A stretch of DNA of 64,000 nt, taken from Thalassotalea nanhaiensis. Its GTDB lineage: Bacteria; Pseudomonadota; Gammaproteobacteria; Enterobacterales; Alteromonadaceae. A model generated the notes under the pieces. It saw only the letters and a list, made by a program, of their open reading frames with translations. It searched no databases and was not told where the DNA came from. Below are positions 1 to 10,065 of this stretch, in pieces; within the stretch, counting starts at the first letter, position 1; the number at the start of each line of letters is the position of its first letter. The stretch covers positions 868,001-932,000 of the forward strand of contig NZ_CP134146.1 of the NCBI RefSeq assembly GCF_031583575.1, read 5' to 3'. The position numbers and the translations under genes were made by a program.

Positions 1-1037
1 GCGATGTAAACAACTCTCGAATGAATTCAGCTCGAGAAGTACAGTTTAAACTTAAGCCACTAGCCTACTCTATGGGGCTTACATTAAGAGATGTAGCTTC
101 ACAAGTTAGCTATAGTTTTTATGGCCTTGAGGCACAGCGTATACTACGTGATGGTGAAGAAGTTAAAGTGATGGTGCGCTATCCAATAGAAGATCGCAGC
201 TCGATTGGGCATGTGGAAGATGTTCTTATACAAGCTGCCAATGGTGCTGAAATTCCATTATCTGAAGTTGCTGACATTATGGTAACGGACGGCGTAACTC
301 AGATTCGCCGAGAAAATGGTAACCGAACTATTAACGTATGGGCTAATGTGGACGCAGAACAAGCGCAACCATTTGAAATAGCCAAAGACATTCGTGAAAA
401 CTTTATGCCTAACTTACTTAAAAAGTACCCTATGGTGAAAAGTGAAGTGGCGGGAAGAATTCAGGAAGAGATTGATAGCCAGAATACCCAAATGCGTGAC
501 TTTATCATCTCGTTGTTGATTATTTATAGCTTACTTGCCGTGCCATTAAAGTCTTACAGTCAACCGGTAATTATTATGTCGGTGATCCCGTTTGGTGTTA
601 TTGGCTCTGTGCTTGGTCATATGATCATGGGTATAGACTTAAGCGCCTTATCGATATTGGGAATTATTGCAGCTGCTGGGGTAGTGGTAAATGACTCTCT
701 GGTGATGATTGATTATATTAACAATGCGAAAAAAGCAGGTATTAAAGCTACGATTGCCGTAGTGGATGCAGGGTGTAGTCGTTTTAGAGCGATTTTACTT
801 ACCTCGTTAACCACGTTTATTGGCTTAGTACCAATTATGATGGAAACCAGCATGCAAGCGAAAATGGTGATTCCAATGGCTGTTTCGTTAGGCTACGGTG
901 TATTATTTGCCACAGTGGTAACGCTATTGTTGATACCTTGTTTGTACATTGTGGTTACGGATATCAAAGGCTTGTTTAAAAGGAAGAAATCGAGCCAAGC
1001 TGTTGAGCCAGTGTTAACCCACGAGGTGGAAGCATAA
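1..1037 (+). CDS. RND-family efflux transporter permease, C-terminal part (5' truncated by window edge)
   Basis: The reading frame is open from base 3, so this is the last 344 residues of a gene that begins before the window. RND pumps are proton-driven inner-membrane transporters that work with a periplasmic adaptor and an outer-membrane TolC-type channel. The visible part starts in the second periplasmic porter region (VKVMVRYP), followed by a dense membrane block with about six helices (for example IISLLIIYSLLAVPL and VIIMSVIPFGVIGSVLGHM). The segment GVVVNDSLVMIDYIN matches the second-half transmembrane motif of RND pumps. The protein ends in a short basic then acidic cytoplasmic tail. 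Substrate cannot be told. A strong bidirectional terminator follows, and folA converges on it. Confidence 0.9.
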   Translation, partial: DVNNSRMNSAREVQFKLKPLAYSMGLTLRDVASQVSYSFYGLEAQRILRDGEEVKVMVRYPIEDRSSIGHVEDVLIQAANGAEIPLSEVADIMVTDGVTQIRRENGNRTINVWANVDAEQAQPFEIAKDIRENFMPNLLKKYPMVKSEVAGRIQEEIDSQNTQMRDFIISLLIIYSLLAVPLKSYSQPVIIMSVIPFGVIGSVLGHMIMGIDLSALSILGIIAAAGVVVNDSLVMIDYINNAKKAGIKATIAVVDAGCSRFRAILLTSLTTFIGLVPIMMETSMQAKMVIPMAVSLGYGVLFATVVTLLLIPCLYIVVTDIKGLFKRKKSSQAVEPVLTHEVEA

Positions 1038-1056
1038 AGTATTAAATTACTGTAAT

Positions 1057-1084
1057 AAAAAAGGGGCGTAAGCCCCTTTTTTTT
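1057..1084. terminator. Bidirectional intrinsic terminator between RND gene and folA
   Basis: GGGGC-GTAA-GCCCC (1063-1076) is flanked by an A-run on the left and eight Ts on the right, so it works in both directions for two converging genes. No repeat array follows on either side. Confidence 0.9.
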
Positions 1085-1102
1085 ATGTACAAGAATTAAA
1101 AA

Positions 1103-1594
1103 CTAAATTCGTTCATACACTTTAAAGTTGTAGTTATGCGGGTTTTTATCATCAGCATTGTGAGCATCTTCTTTAACGCATTGCCAGTCATTATTGACGT
1201 TATAATCTGGAAATAGGGTATCACCATCTACAGTTAGGTCAATTTCGGTAATATAAAGGCGCTGGGCTGCTTTTAAGCAGTGTTCGTAAATACTGCCACC
1301 ACCTATCACCATTATCTCTTCTACGTCCGTCACAAGGGCTAAAGCAGCATCTACAGATGTTACTGTTTCAATACCATCTGCCTGATAACTTTCATCGCGG
1401 CTAATAACAATATTCCGTCGACCAGGTAATGGAAAACCTATTGATTCAAAGGTTTTTCGTCCCATAATCACCGGCTTTTTTAAGGTTGTTTGTTTGAAGT
1501 ACTTTAAATCGGCAGGCATGTGCCAAGGCATTTGATTATCTTTACCAATAACACGGCCATTCGCGTGGGCAACAATCATAGATAATGTGGTCAT
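1103..1594 (-). CDS. folA: Dihydrofolate reductase
   Basis: DHFR reduces dihydrofolate to tetrahydrofolate with NADPH, supplying one-carbon carriers for thymidylate and purine synthesis. The 163-residue protein has the usual bacterial length. It shows the N-terminal strand SMIVAHANGRVIG, the loop NQMPWHMPADL with the catalytic acid at D29, the cofactor-binding segment MGRKTFESIG, and the glycine-rich IGGGSIY. It is the target of trimethoprim; nothing here suggests a resistant variant, but that cannot be judged by eye. It stands alone, converging on the RND gene. Confidence 0.96.
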   Translation of the reverse strand: MTTLSMIVAHANGRVIGKDNQMPWHMPADLKYFKQTTLKKPVIMGRKTFESIGFPLPGRRNIVISRDESYQADGIETVTSVDAALALVTDVEEIMVIGGGSIYEHCLKAAQRLYITEIDLTVDGDTLFPDYNVNNDWQCVKEDAHNADDKNPHNYNFKVYERI

Positions 1595-1756
1595 GAAAAA
1601 ACTCTTACTGAAGTATATTTTTTGATGGCGCTAGAATATCAAACATTTCAGCAAAAAACACTGAAAAGGCAGCTTGCTTGGCGTGGATAAACAGCCTGTG
1701 CATTTCAAAATCCTAATGCTGCACTATAATATTGAGTTTTACTCTCGCTGAAACGA

Positions 1757-1785
1757 AAAAGGCCAGACATAATATCTGGCCTTTG
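1757..1785 (-). terminator. Intrinsic terminator downstream of obgE
   Basis: GGCCAGA (1761-1767) pairs with TCTGGCC (1775-1781). On the minus strand the stem is followed by a run of Ts, about 25 bp past the obgE stop. The rest of 1595-1805 contains only upstream sequence of folA. Confidence 0.8.
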
Positions 1786-1805
1786 TATGCAAAAAGAGTG
1801 AACCG

Positions 1806-2984
<1,179 letters not shown>

Positions 2985-3114
2985 TTAAGCTCCAAACATA
3001 AATGTATGTATTCATTATAACCAGTGATTAAAAAAACCACTAATTTGAAATGGTTGCCTTTCATAACCAAACTTACTTTCTAAAAATGAAATTATAGCGT
3101 TTGATTCTTTAAGC

Positions 3115-3145
3115 AAAAAAAAACTCGCTAAATAGCGAGTTTTTA
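3115..3145 (-). terminator. Intrinsic terminator after rplU-rpmA
   Basis: ACTCGCT (3123-3129) and AGCGAGT (3134-3140) form a stem with a four-base loop. On the minus strand it is followed by a run of eight or more Ts. It lies between rpmA and obgE. Confidence 0.85.
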
Positions 3146-3165
3146 TATTCGTTATCGCTTACTGA

Positions 3166-3423
3166 TTATTCAGCAATGATTGATACGAACTTGCGGTTTT
3201 GAGGACCTTTAACATCAAACTGAACTTTACCGTCAGTTAATGCAAATAAAGTGTGGTCTTTACCAATACCCATGTTTGTACCAGCGTGGAATCTAGTACC
3301 ACGTTGACGAACGATTATGTTACCCGCTAAAACTGACTCGCCACCAAAGCGTTTAACACCTAAGCGTTTCGCTTCTGAATCACGACCGTTACGAGTACTA
3401 CCTGCTGCCTTCTTATGTGCCAT
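3166..3423 (-). CDS. rpmA: 50S ribosomal protein L27
   Basis: L27 reaches the peptidyl transferase centre of the large ribosomal subunit. The 85-residue protein begins [20 protein letters not shown], the conserved flexible N-terminal arm, and contains [16 protein letters not shown] and the core [18 protein letters not shown]. The arm starts directly at Met-Ala-His, so it is not the longer Firmicutes type that needs N-terminal cleavage. It sits 15 bp after rplU and is transcribed with it. Confidence 0.98.
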   Translation of the reverse strand: MAHKKAAGSTRNGRDSEAKRLGVKRFGGESVLAGNIIVRQRGTRFHAGTNMGIGKDHTLFALTDGKVQFDVKGPQNRKFVSIIAE

Positions 3424-3438
3424 CGTTAATTACTCCTA

Positions 3439-3750
3439 TTAACCGTTGATACCAGTAATCTTCACTTCAGTAAACCACTGACGGTGGCCTTGCTGCTTGC
3501 GTGAATGCTTACGACGTTTAAATTTAACGATTTTAACTTTATCGCCACGACCTTGGCTTACAACTTCCGCTGTAACTTTGCCACCAGCAACGTAAGGTGC
3601 GCCTACGTTGATGTCGTCGCCATTAGCAACCATTAAAACATTTTCGAATTCTACTGTTGAACCAATTTCTAGTTCTAGTTTCTCTAAGCGAACAGTTTGA
3701 CCTTCGCTTACACGGTGTTGTTTACCACCGCTTTGGAATACAGCGTACAT
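3439..3750 (-). CDS. rplU: 50S ribosomal protein L21
   Basis: L21 binds 23S rRNA in the large subunit. The 103-residue protein starts [14 protein letters not shown] and ends with the basic [19 protein letters not shown] segment followed by FTEVKITGI, all typical of the family and of full length. It is the first gene of the rplU-rpmA pair, with a clear sigma-70 promoter at 3809-3837. Confidence 0.98.
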   Translation of the reverse strand: MYAVFQSGGKQHRVSEGQTVRLEKLELEIGSTVEFENVLMVANGDDINVGAPYVAGGKVTAEVVSQGRGDKVKIVKFKRRKHSRKQQGHRQWFTEVKITGING

Positions 3751-3808
3751 TTGCTACTCCGTACTGCGCCATTAATAGTGACGCACAAATTAAAATAATA
3801 GGTCGCGG

Positions 3809-3837
3809 ATTCTACGCGAAGATTTAGGGCTTAGCAA
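3809..3837 (-). promoter_or_regulatory. Sigma-70 promoter of rplU-rpmA
   Basis: On the minus strand TTGCTA (3837-3832) and TAGAAT (3814-3809) are separated by exactly 17 bp and followed by a G/C-rich start region, leaving a leader of roughly 50 nt before rplU. The divergent 309-bp gap to ispB (3751-4059) holds this promoter and the ispB promoter and otherwise nothing I recognise. Confidence 0.75.
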
Positions 3838-3983
3838 GCCTAATTAGCAAATTTACTGTAATTTTTTATGAAAAATAAATTACAAAAAGTTACCTTTGCT
3901 TTTTCTTAAGCCAAAGCAGGGTGGGTAAGGGGTTTAATTGCAGTCTATTTAAGCTTATTTTGCTGTTATTTTGTATAGATAAC

Positions 3984-4011
3984 TTTGTTATTAGGTAAAA
4001 TAGTGTAAAAT
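3984..4011 (+). promoter_or_regulatory. Probable promoter of ispB
   Basis: TTTGTT (3984-3989) and TAAAAT (4006-4011) are spaced by 16 bp, about 50 bp upstream of the ispB ATG. The hexamers are imperfect, so this is tentative. Confidence 0.45.
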
Positions 4012-4059
4012 CATCGCCTATATAAAAATACCTAAACAATCATTATAAACCAGTAGACT

Positions 4060-5031
4060 ATGAACATTAATCAAATCCAAGAACTTGCCAGCTCTGACAT
4101 GAGTGCGGTAAATACCCTTATATATTCGCAACTAGAATCTGACGTTGTTCTGATTAATCAACTTGGTATGTATATAGTCAACTCTGGTGGTAAACGTATT
4201 CGTCCTCTATTAACTGTATTGGCAGCTCGTGCTATGGGTTATCAAGGCGATAAACATATTTGTTTAGCTGCCATAATTGAATTTATTCATACTGCCACAT
4301 TGTTGCATGATGATGTGGTTGATGAATCATCAATGCGCCGTGGTAAAGAAACAGCTAATGAGCTATTTGGTAATAGTGCCAGTGTATTGGTAGGTGACTT
4401 TCTTTATACACGTTCGTTTCAAATGATGGTCACATTAGATGATATGAGTATTATGAAAGTGCTTTCTAATGCAACTAACGTTATCGCTGAAGGTGAAGTA
4501 CTGCAATTAATGAACTGTAATGACCCTGACACTACGGTAGAAAGCTACAGACAGGTGATTTATTGCAAGACAGCCAAATTATTTGAAGCTGCTACTCGTC
4601 TGGCTGCTGTTGTAACGGAGCAAACAGATGACATGGTTAAAGCCATGACTGCTTATGGAATGCATTTAGGTACAGCGTTTCAACTCATTGATGATTTACT
4701 TGATTACACCGCCGATGCTCAAGAAATGGGTAAGAATGTTGGTGATGATTTATCTGAAGGAAAGCCAACCTTACCACTATTGCACGCTATGCATAACGGT
4801 AATGAAGCTCAGCGTGTAATGATTCGTGAAGCGATTGAGACGGGTAATGGCATGGAAAACCTTAATGAGATCTTAACTGCCATGCAAGAAACAGGTGCGT
4901 TAGAGTTAACCCAACAAATGGCCGAAGAAGAAGCTGAAAAGGCTATTGCGGCCCTTAATCTTCTTGATGACTCTGCATATAAACAAGCGCTTGTTTCACT
5001 CGCACATTTATCTGTGGATAGAAACGCCTAA
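4060..5031 (+). CDS. ispB: Octaprenyl/polyprenyl diphosphate synthase
   Basis: Trans-polyprenyl diphosphate synthase that elongates farnesyl diphosphate with isopentenyl units to make the quinone side chain. The 323 residues show GGKRIRPLL, the first aspartate-rich motif LLHDDVVDE (D84-D88) and the second motif LIDDLLDY (D211-D215), which bind the Mg-diphosphates. Position next to rplU-rpmA, divergently, is the same as in Escherichia coli. Its stop codon overlaps tail-to-tail with the hydrolase gene on the other strand (5028-5031). The exact chain length (C40 or other) cannot be read from sequence. Confidence 0.95.
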   Translation: MNINQIQELASSDMSAVNTLIYSQLESDVVLINQLGMYIVNSGGKRIRPLLTVLAARAMGYQGDKHICLAAIIEFIHTATLLHDDVVDESSMRRGKETANELFGNSASVLVGDFLYTRSFQMMVTLDDMSIMKVLSNATNVIAEGEVLQLMNCNDPDTTVESYRQVIYCKTAKLFEAATRLAAVVTEQTDDMVKAMTAYGMHLGTAFQLIDDLLDYTADAQEMGKNVGDDLSEGKPTLPLLHAMHNGNEAQRVMIREAIETGNGMENLNEILTAMQETGALELTQQMAEEEAEKAIAALNLLDDSAYKQALVSLAHLSVDRNA

Positions 5032-5726
5032 TAAACTTGCTCTTGGATGAGCTTAGCCGCTTGTTGGCCCCATATTTGATATAACCTTGCGCTAGGGTGG
5101 AAACCATCGATGGCAAGCATGTCGTCGACTTTTCCTACGTTAATTTGCAGATATTGGCATACCCCTTTACAGCTTTGTTTTAAAAGTTGGTCGAATTCTT
5201 CGGCGCGTGTGCCAACAAACCAACGTAGCGGTTGTGGTAATACCTGTATTTTTCCCATGGGTGGAAGTGAACTTAACAGTAACAGTCTGGGGTTAAACTT
5301 TCTTAGTAATTTCTGCCTTAGTTGCAACTGATTATTAAGCCATGTTTTGGCGCTAATTCCTGACGTGACGTCATTCACCCCCAATGAAGTAACAATCACA
5401 TCAATTTTCTGTGACTTTAAATCATCAATGGCTTTAATTGTATCTGCTGTTGTTGCGCCAGTGCTAGCGTGTAGCTGCCAATTAACTCTATGGCGGTGTT
5501 GTAAGTTGTTAATTAAATTGCCAAGTAATGCATTACGTTGATGGTTAACACCTACTCCTGCAGCCGCAGAGTCGCCAATGATTAATAAGTTTAGCTGTGC
5601 TCCAGCGCCGTTTATGCCCTCTCTTAATCCCTGTGGCTCTGGAAGCTCAGGTACAGTTTTTCGGACTTTAATTCCTTGCAAGTAAATTAGAGGCATTAAT
5701 GAAAAGCCTAATAGTTTATTAAGCAT
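5028..5726 (-). CDS. SGNH/GDSL-family hydrolase
   Basis: A serine esterase/lipase-fold enzyme of 232 residues. Block I is IIGDSAAAG with nucleophile S53; block III is SLGVNDV with N118; the C-terminal DGFHPS gives D207 and H210 of the catalytic triad. The N-terminus is hydrophobic (MLNKLLGFSLMPLIYLQG), likely a signal anchor or uncleaved signal, suggesting an envelope location. It differs from TesA in its N-terminal extension and in divergent block II. Substrate is unknown. It is a single gene, tail-to-tail with ispB. Confidence 0.85.
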   Translation of the reverse strand: MLNKLLGFSLMPLIYLQGIKVRKTVPELPEPQGLREGINGAGAQLNLLIIGDSAAAGVGVNHQRNALLGNLINNLQHRHRVNWQLHASTGATTADTIKAIDDLKSQKIDVIVTSLGVNDVTSGISAKTWLNNQLQLRQKLLRKFNPRLLLLSSLPPMGKIQVLPQPLRWFVGTRAEEFDQLLKQSCKGVCQYLQINVGKVDDMLAIDGFHPSARLYQIWGQQAAKLIQEQVY

Positions 5727-5814
5727 AAAAGAAAACTGGAAAGTGATAGATACTTTTAGTGTAGAACAAACTTTTTTAGTTTGTGTATTAAATTTGATGC
5801 TGAGACTTTTTATT

Positions 5815-6029
5815 GCAGGGATTTACAAACTTAATACCATCCTTGGCAATTCTAAGTTATTTCTTCCCTGAGATTTACAAACTTAATGCCATCCTTGGCA
5901 GTTTGCATTCCATCATCCGTGAAGTACAGAATTTAAGCCATCCTTGGCAATTCTAAGTTATTTCTTCCCTGAGATTTACAAACTTAATGCCATCCTTGGC
6001 AGTTTGCATTCCATCATCCGTGAAGTAAA
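5815..6029 (-). repeat. Terminator-adjacent repeat array 1 (downstream of mdh)
   Basis: On the minus strand the array begins at the T-tract of the mdh terminator with ACTTCACGGATGATGG. A unit of about 101 bp is present twice plus a degenerate end (for example GATTTAC starts at 5872 and 5973). Each unit has two hairpin modules: one with arms CAAACT/AGTTTG and one with AGAATT/AATTCT, both around GCCATCCTTGGC with an asymmetric bulge. It explains essentially all of the 351-bp gap 5727-6077 apart from the terminator. Confidence 0.85.
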
Positions 6030-6057
6030 AAAAACCGGTCAATTGACCGGTTTTTAA
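6026..6057 (-). terminator. Intrinsic terminator of mdh
   Basis: The palindrome ACCGGTCAATTGACCGGT is flanked by an A/T-run on both sides. In the mdh direction eight Ts run straight into the repeat array. Confidence 0.88.
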
Positions 6058-6077
6058 GATGCTTTATCAACTTAAAT

Positions 6078-7010
6078 TTAAGCGATAAAATCAACACCTT
6101 CTTGAATGTCAGCGTTTAACGTTGCTAACATTTCATTTTTTGCATTTTCTTCGTATGCACTTAACGCGCCGTAAGGTAAGTATTCTTCAACACCATTTTT
6201 ACCTAAACGTACAGGTTGAGCGAAATATGCAGCATCGCCAGTGTTACCTTCAACGTATGCGTAATCGATAACGTCTTCACCTTGTAAGCCTTTAACTAAA
6301 GACATACAAAAACGAGCAGCAGCAGCACCCATAGATAATGTAGCAGAACCGCCACCAGCTTTCGCATTTACTACTTCAGTACCCGCATTTTGGATACGTG
6401 GAGTTAATGCATCAATCTCTTCTTGAGAAAACTCAACACCTTCAACTTGTGAAAGAAGAGGTAAAATAGTTGTACCAGAGTGGCCACCAATTACTGGAAC
6501 TTTAACGTCTGATGTTGATAAGCCTTTAAGCTCAGCAATAAATGTTTCACTACGGATAACATCAAGAGTAGTTACACCAAATACGCGGTTAGCTTCGTAA
6601 GTACCTGCTTTTTTGAATACTTCAGCAACAATTGGCACAGTACCATTAACTGGGTTAGTAATAACGCCAACTAGTGCTTTAGGACAGTTAGCAACAATGC
6701 CTTCTGCTAAAGTTTTGATGATACCAGCGTTAACAGCAAATAAATCTGCACGGTCCATACCTGGCTTACGAGGCATGCCAGCAGGAATGATAACAATGTC
6801 ACAACCTGTTAATGCATCAGCCAATGAATCAGCGCCGTAACCTTTAACCGTCACATCGGTAGGGATGTGTGAAAGATCGACAGCAACACCTGGTACTACA
6901 GGTGCAACGTCATATAAAGATAACTCAGAACCTGCTGGTAATTGAGTTTTTAATAGTAATGATAATGCTTGACCGATACCACCGGCAGCACCTAAAACGG
7001 CAACTTTCAT
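6078..7010 (-). CDS. mdh: Malate dehydrogenase (NAD)
   Basis: Cytosolic enzyme of the citric acid cycle interconverting malate and oxaloacetate. The 310 residues have the E. coli-type N-terminus [14 protein letters not shown] (Rossmann glycine motif 7-13), the substrate arginines in MPRKPGMDR (R81, R87), D150 and R153, and the catalytic histidine in GGHSGT (H177). Divergent from argR, as commonly found in gammaproteobacteria. Its terminator abuts repeat array 1. Confidence 0.98.
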   Translation of the reverse strand: MKVAVLGAAGGIGQALSLLLKTQLPAGSELSLYDVAPVVPGVAVDLSHIPTDVTVKGYGADSLADALTGCDIVIIPAGMPRKPGMDRADLFAVNAGIIKTLAEGIVANCPKALVGVITNPVNGTVPIVAEVFKKAGTYEANRVFGVTTLDVIRSETFIAELKGLSTSDVKVPVIGGHSGTTILPLLSQVEGVEFSQEEIDALTPRIQNAGTEVVNAKAGGGSATLSMGAAAARFCMSLVKGLQGEDVIDYAYVEGNTGDAAYFAQPVRLGKNGVEEYLPYGALSAYEENAKNEMLATLNADIQEGVDFIA

Positions 7011-7128
7011 TGAATCTCTCCAAATAATATTTGTATAGTGAAGTAACTACCGTTCGTTTAGTTGAGTAATTACTTTATTTTTTAATGCCACAGAAGATAC
7101 CCAATTGCGCCTTAAATTACAAACTATT

Positions 7129-7158
7129 TTGTCATATCTGTACAAAGGCTGATATGAT
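7129..7158 (+). promoter_or_regulatory. Promoter of argR
   Basis: TTGTCA (7129-7134) and TATGAT (7153-7158) with an 18-bp spacer lie about 75 bp before the argR ATG. ArgR usually represses itself, but I see no convincing ARG-box pair here. A short palindrome CAAATAATATTTG (7021-7033) lies in the mdh leader. Confidence 0.6.
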
Positions 7159-7232
7159 ACTTTAGTTTAGATATTCTCTATGTGTAAGATAATCTTAACA
7201 AAGACCATTTTTTCAGAGTAAAAGACAAGAAT

Positions 7233-7703
7233 ATGAGCTCACAACAAAAACAAGAAGCATTAGTTAATGCATTTAAAGAACTGTTAAAACAAGAACAATT
7301 TGGCTCTCAAGGTGACATCGTTGACGCATTAAAAAGCGAAGGCTTTGATAATATTAGCCAATCAAAAGTATCACGTATGCTTAGTAAGTTTGGTGCGGTA
7401 AGAACACGTAACGCCAGACAAGAAATGGTTTATTGTTTGCCCGCTGAATTAGGTGTGCCGACTGCCAAAAGTCCTCTGAAGCAGCTTGTATTGGATATTG
7501 AAAGTAATGATGTAATGATCATTGTTCGTACCAGTCCTGGAGCTGCACAATTGATTGCACGTTTACTTGATTCATTGAGTAAGGCTGATGGCGTATTAGG
7601 TACCATAGCTGGTGATGATACTATATTTATCGCACCAACTGCTGTAGGTGATATTGAAGAAACGAAAGAGAAGCTTAATCTGTTGTTTCAAAAAATGTAT
7701 TAA
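7233..7703 (+). CDS. argR: Arginine repressor
   Basis: Hexameric arginine-dependent regulator of arginine metabolism genes and cofactor for Xer recombination in relatives. The 156 residues comprise a winged helix-turn-helix (about 1-70, with QSKVSRML at 43-50) and a C-terminal hexamerisation/arginine-binding domain with [14 protein letters not shown] and [12 protein letters not shown], whose paired aspartates contact arginine. Length matches the family. Divergent from mdh, with its own promoter and a terminator at 7741-7765. Confidence 0.97.
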   Translation: MSSQQKQEALVNAFKELLKQEQFGSQGDIVDALKSEGFDNISQSKVSRMLSKFGAVRTRNARQEMVYCLPAELGVPTAKSPLKQLVLDIESNDVMIIVRTSPGAAQLIARLLDSLSKADGVLGTIAGDDTIFIAPTAVGDIEETKEKLNLLFQKMY

Positions 7704-7738
7704 TGCATAGAAACGAGAAGTTTCAGGTTTCTATAAAT

Positions 7739-7765
7739 AGAAAAAGGCGCATTGCGCCTTTTTTG
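7739..7765. terminator. Intrinsic terminator between argR and the DyP peroxidase gene
   Basis: GGCGC-ATT-GCGCC (7746-7758) with AAAAA before and TTTTTT after can serve both converging genes. No repeat follows. Confidence 0.85.
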
Positions 7766-7793
7766 TTATGTCGGATTCAGTGCACTAAACTTT

Positions 7794-8723
7794 TTAGTCT
7801 TCTTTAGCAATTTTCGTGATTAGATCTAACGATGGGGCAAAAAATGCAGCACCTGTTTCAGCCTGAGTGTATTTCAGCAAATGATCGAAGTTACCATGGC
7901 CGTCACCTTCAATCATACTTTTTAACTGTAGCTCAAAATTTACAGGTGTGTGGCAGTAAGCAACAAAAAACAACCCCTGAATTTTCATGTGACCATATGG
8001 CATACTTTGCCTAACAATTTCTAAAGAGTTACCTTCTTTATCTTTTAAGTTTGTACGCTTAATATGAGCAGTATGTGGCTTATCCTCAGAGGCATATTCG
8101 ATGTCATCGCGTTTGGTTCTACCGATAATGTCTTCTTGTTGTTTTTCTTCAAGTGTTTGCCATAAGCTCATATTGTGGCGATAACGCTGTATGTGCAGAT
8201 AACTACCTTTGCAAAATTCGCTTTGATCTTGTTCTTTAACTAAGGCAACTTCGCGTTTATGCATGCCTTTAGGGTTTTCACTACCATCGACAAAACCAGT
8301 CAAGTCTCTGCCGTCTAAATATCGAAAGCCTTTTACTTGCTCAACAAGCTCAACACCATCATTTAATAAATCACATACTTTGGTACTAACTACGTGATTT
8401 ACATCTGCCCGGTCGCTGCGGATCTCTATAAATAAGTCATAATTTGTTGCCGGTGCAAACCTGTCTTCAACTTGCATATGAGCAAAGGGCTTTAAGCCAT
8501 TCGGTCTTGCTTGTGGGTAATACTCATCCCAATAACTTGCACCAATAGCGATGACTGCATTTAAGTTTGATTCTGAAAATTGATCGGCGTAATCATCAAA
8601 AAGCTCAGGTAGGGCCGCGAGTGCTTTACGTATAAATTTGTTTTTATTATCTAATACATTAAACATTAAATAATAACTGTGTAAATTTGGCTCGGCACAA
8701 ATGCCAAATTGTTCTCTAGCCAT
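7794..8723 (-). CDS. DyP-type heme peroxidase, YfeX-like
   Basis: Cytosolic dye-decolorising-type peroxidase of 309 residues. The family signature GFVDG (143-147, catalytic D146), the proximal heme histidine in the segment HTAHIKR (H220) and the distal arginine in IVRQSMPYG (R238) are present. No Tat signal is seen, so it resembles the cytoplasmic YfeX class rather than EfeB. I start at ATG 8723 (MAREQFGIC): a GAG lies seven bases upstream, whereas the in-frame TTG at 8735 and ATG at 8729 are poorly placed. The physiological substrate of YfeX-type enzymes is debated. Confidence 0.9.
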   Translation of the reverse strand: MAREQFGICAEPNLHSYYLMFNVLDNKNKFIRKALAALPELFDDYADQFSESNLNAVIAIGASYWDEYYPQARPNGLKPFAHMQVEDRFAPATNYDLFIEIRSDRADVNHVVSTKVCDLLNDGVELVEQVKGFRYLDGRDLTGFVDGSENPKGMHKREVALVKEQDQSEFCKGSYLHIQRYRHNMSLWQTLEEKQQEDIIGRTKRDDIEYASEDKPHTAHIKRTNLKDKEGNSLEIVRQSMPYGHMKIQGLFFVAYCHTPVNFELQLKSMIEGDGHGNFDHLLKYTQAETGAAFFAPSLDLITKIAKED

Positions 8724-8835
8724 AAACATTCTCAAATCATAAATTTAATTTAAGTATATGAGTTTATTTATGTTTAACAAAGAAAAATATTGATAGTTTA
8801 GAAACTAGCAAGGATACACGAGAAGTGTCGTCGGT

Positions 8836-9648
8836 TTAACGTTGTGCAGGAACCGAAAATAATTTTTTATCATGCCAACGTAGCATAGTTAATTCTCCAC
8901 CCCAAACACAGCCAGTATCAAGAGCGTATACATTAGAGTTACCTACTTCACCATTTAAACTTGCCCAATGACCGAATACCCATTGTGTTTTGTCTATAGA
9001 TTTAGATAAATCAAACCAGGGAGAAAGGTTTGGATCTTGGTTCAATGATGGAGAGTCTTTATGAGTAAACTCTAATGAACCGTCAGAAAAGCAAAAACGC
9101 ATGCGAGTTAAGGCATTTACACTGAATCTAAACTGTTCTTCTTCAGTGTTAGCATCCTTCCAACTGTTTGGCATACTGCCATACATCAAATTAAGCCAAT
9201 GCTCACGTTGATTACCTGATATGCGCTGTTGAACAAAGTTTGATTGTGCTAACGCATCCTCAGGCTGCCATTGTGGCGATAAGCCAGCATGACTCATATA
9301 GGCGTTTTCATTGGGCAGTTGTTCTACAAGAGGGTACTGTGCAAGCCAGTTCATTAACTCATCTATATCAGGTGAACGAAGTAAGTCATCTAAACGGTCA
9401 TTTTTTTTAACTTTTTTAATGCCTGCATGAACAGCAAGTAGGTGTAAGTCATGATTACCTAATACAATTTTTGCACTATTGCCTAACGACTTTATCAGTC
9501 TTAGTGTTGCTAGCGAGTCTGGACCTCGAGCGACGAGATCACCAGTAAACCAAATTTGATCGGTTTGACGATCAAAATTAATCAACTTCATAAGCTGGCA
9601 TAATTCAGCATGACATCCTTGAATATCGCCTACCAGGTAGATATTCAA
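8836..9648 (-). CDS. apaH: Bis(5'-nucleosyl)-tetraphosphatase, symmetrical
   Basis: Hydrolyses Ap4A to two ADP and also acts on Np4-capped RNA in relatives. The 270-residue metallophosphatase shows GDIQGCH (7-13), GDLVARGP (36-43) and GNHDLH (64-69), the metal-binding blocks of the PPP family, plus the C-terminal VFGHWASLNG. It is the last gene of the lptD-surA-pdxA-rsmA-apaG-apaH run, two bases after the apaG stop. Confidence 0.96.
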   Translation of the reverse strand: MNIYLVGDIQGCHAELCQLMKLINFDRQTDQIWFTGDLVARGPDSLATLRLIKSLGNSAKIVLGNHDLHLLAVHAGIKKVKKNDRLDDLLRSPDIDELMNWLAQYPLVEQLPNENAYMSHAGLSPQWQPEDALAQSNFVQQRISGNQREHWLNLMYGSMPNSWKDANTEEEQFRFSVNALTRMRFCFSDGSLEFTHKDSPSLNQDPNLSPWFDLSKSIDKTQWVFGHWASLNGEVGNSNVYALDTGCVWGGELTMLRWHDKKLFSVPAQR

Positions 9649-9650
9649 AG

Positions 9651-10043
9651 TTAGTTAACTATATTAGGAATGGCTAGGCCGAAAACAGGGATGTTGATTT
9701 TATGCTTGTTACCCTGCAAATCTTTCATAATATAAAATCCTTCCATAGTGCCTAAAGGAGTTTTTATAATTGAACCACTGGAGTAACGATAGCGTTGACC
9801 GCTTTGTAAAATTGGCTGTTGACCTACAACACCATCACCTTCAACAGAGACTTTATTACCATCAGCATCAGTAATAAGCCAGCTACGAGAAATTAGCTGT
9901 AGGGTTTTATCACTATTGTTTTCTATGGTGATGGTATAGCTAAAAACAAACCTATCTTGATATTGATCGGATTGCTCTTCAATAAAGTCGACATGTGTCG
10001 AAACTTTAACTAATTGTCCCGGTGTTGACTGTTCTGCTTCCAT
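9651..10043 (-). CDS. apaG: ApaG domain protein
   Basis: Small beta-sandwich (fibronectin type III-like) protein of 130 residues. It has the family blocks FSYTITIENNSDKTLQLISRS, WLITDADG, VVGQQPIL and the C-terminal GTMEGFYIM. The role of ApaG in bacteria is not settled; mutants in enterobacteria affect cobalt and magnesium phenotypes. It is located between rsmA and apaH in the conserved operon. Confidence 0.95.
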   Translation of the reverse strand: MEAEQSTPGQLVKVSTHVDFIEEQSDQYQDRFVFSYTITIENNSDKTLQLISRSWLITDADGNKVSVEGDGVVGQQPILQSGQRYRYSSGSIIKTPLGTMEGFYIMKDLQGNKHKINIPVFGLAIPNIVN

Positions 10044-10065
10044 CGCAAATCTCCAGTTATTTTTA

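Noticed and set aside
5815-6029. CRISPR-like appearance of the repeat arrays
   Set aside because: Units are adjacent or nested with no regular unique spacers, lengths vary (53-104 bp), hairpin arms change between units and no cas gene is present.
7021-7033. Palindrome CAAATAATATTTG as an ARG box
   Set aside because: It does not match the TGAAT...ATTCA core of ArgR sites and lies in the mdh leader.
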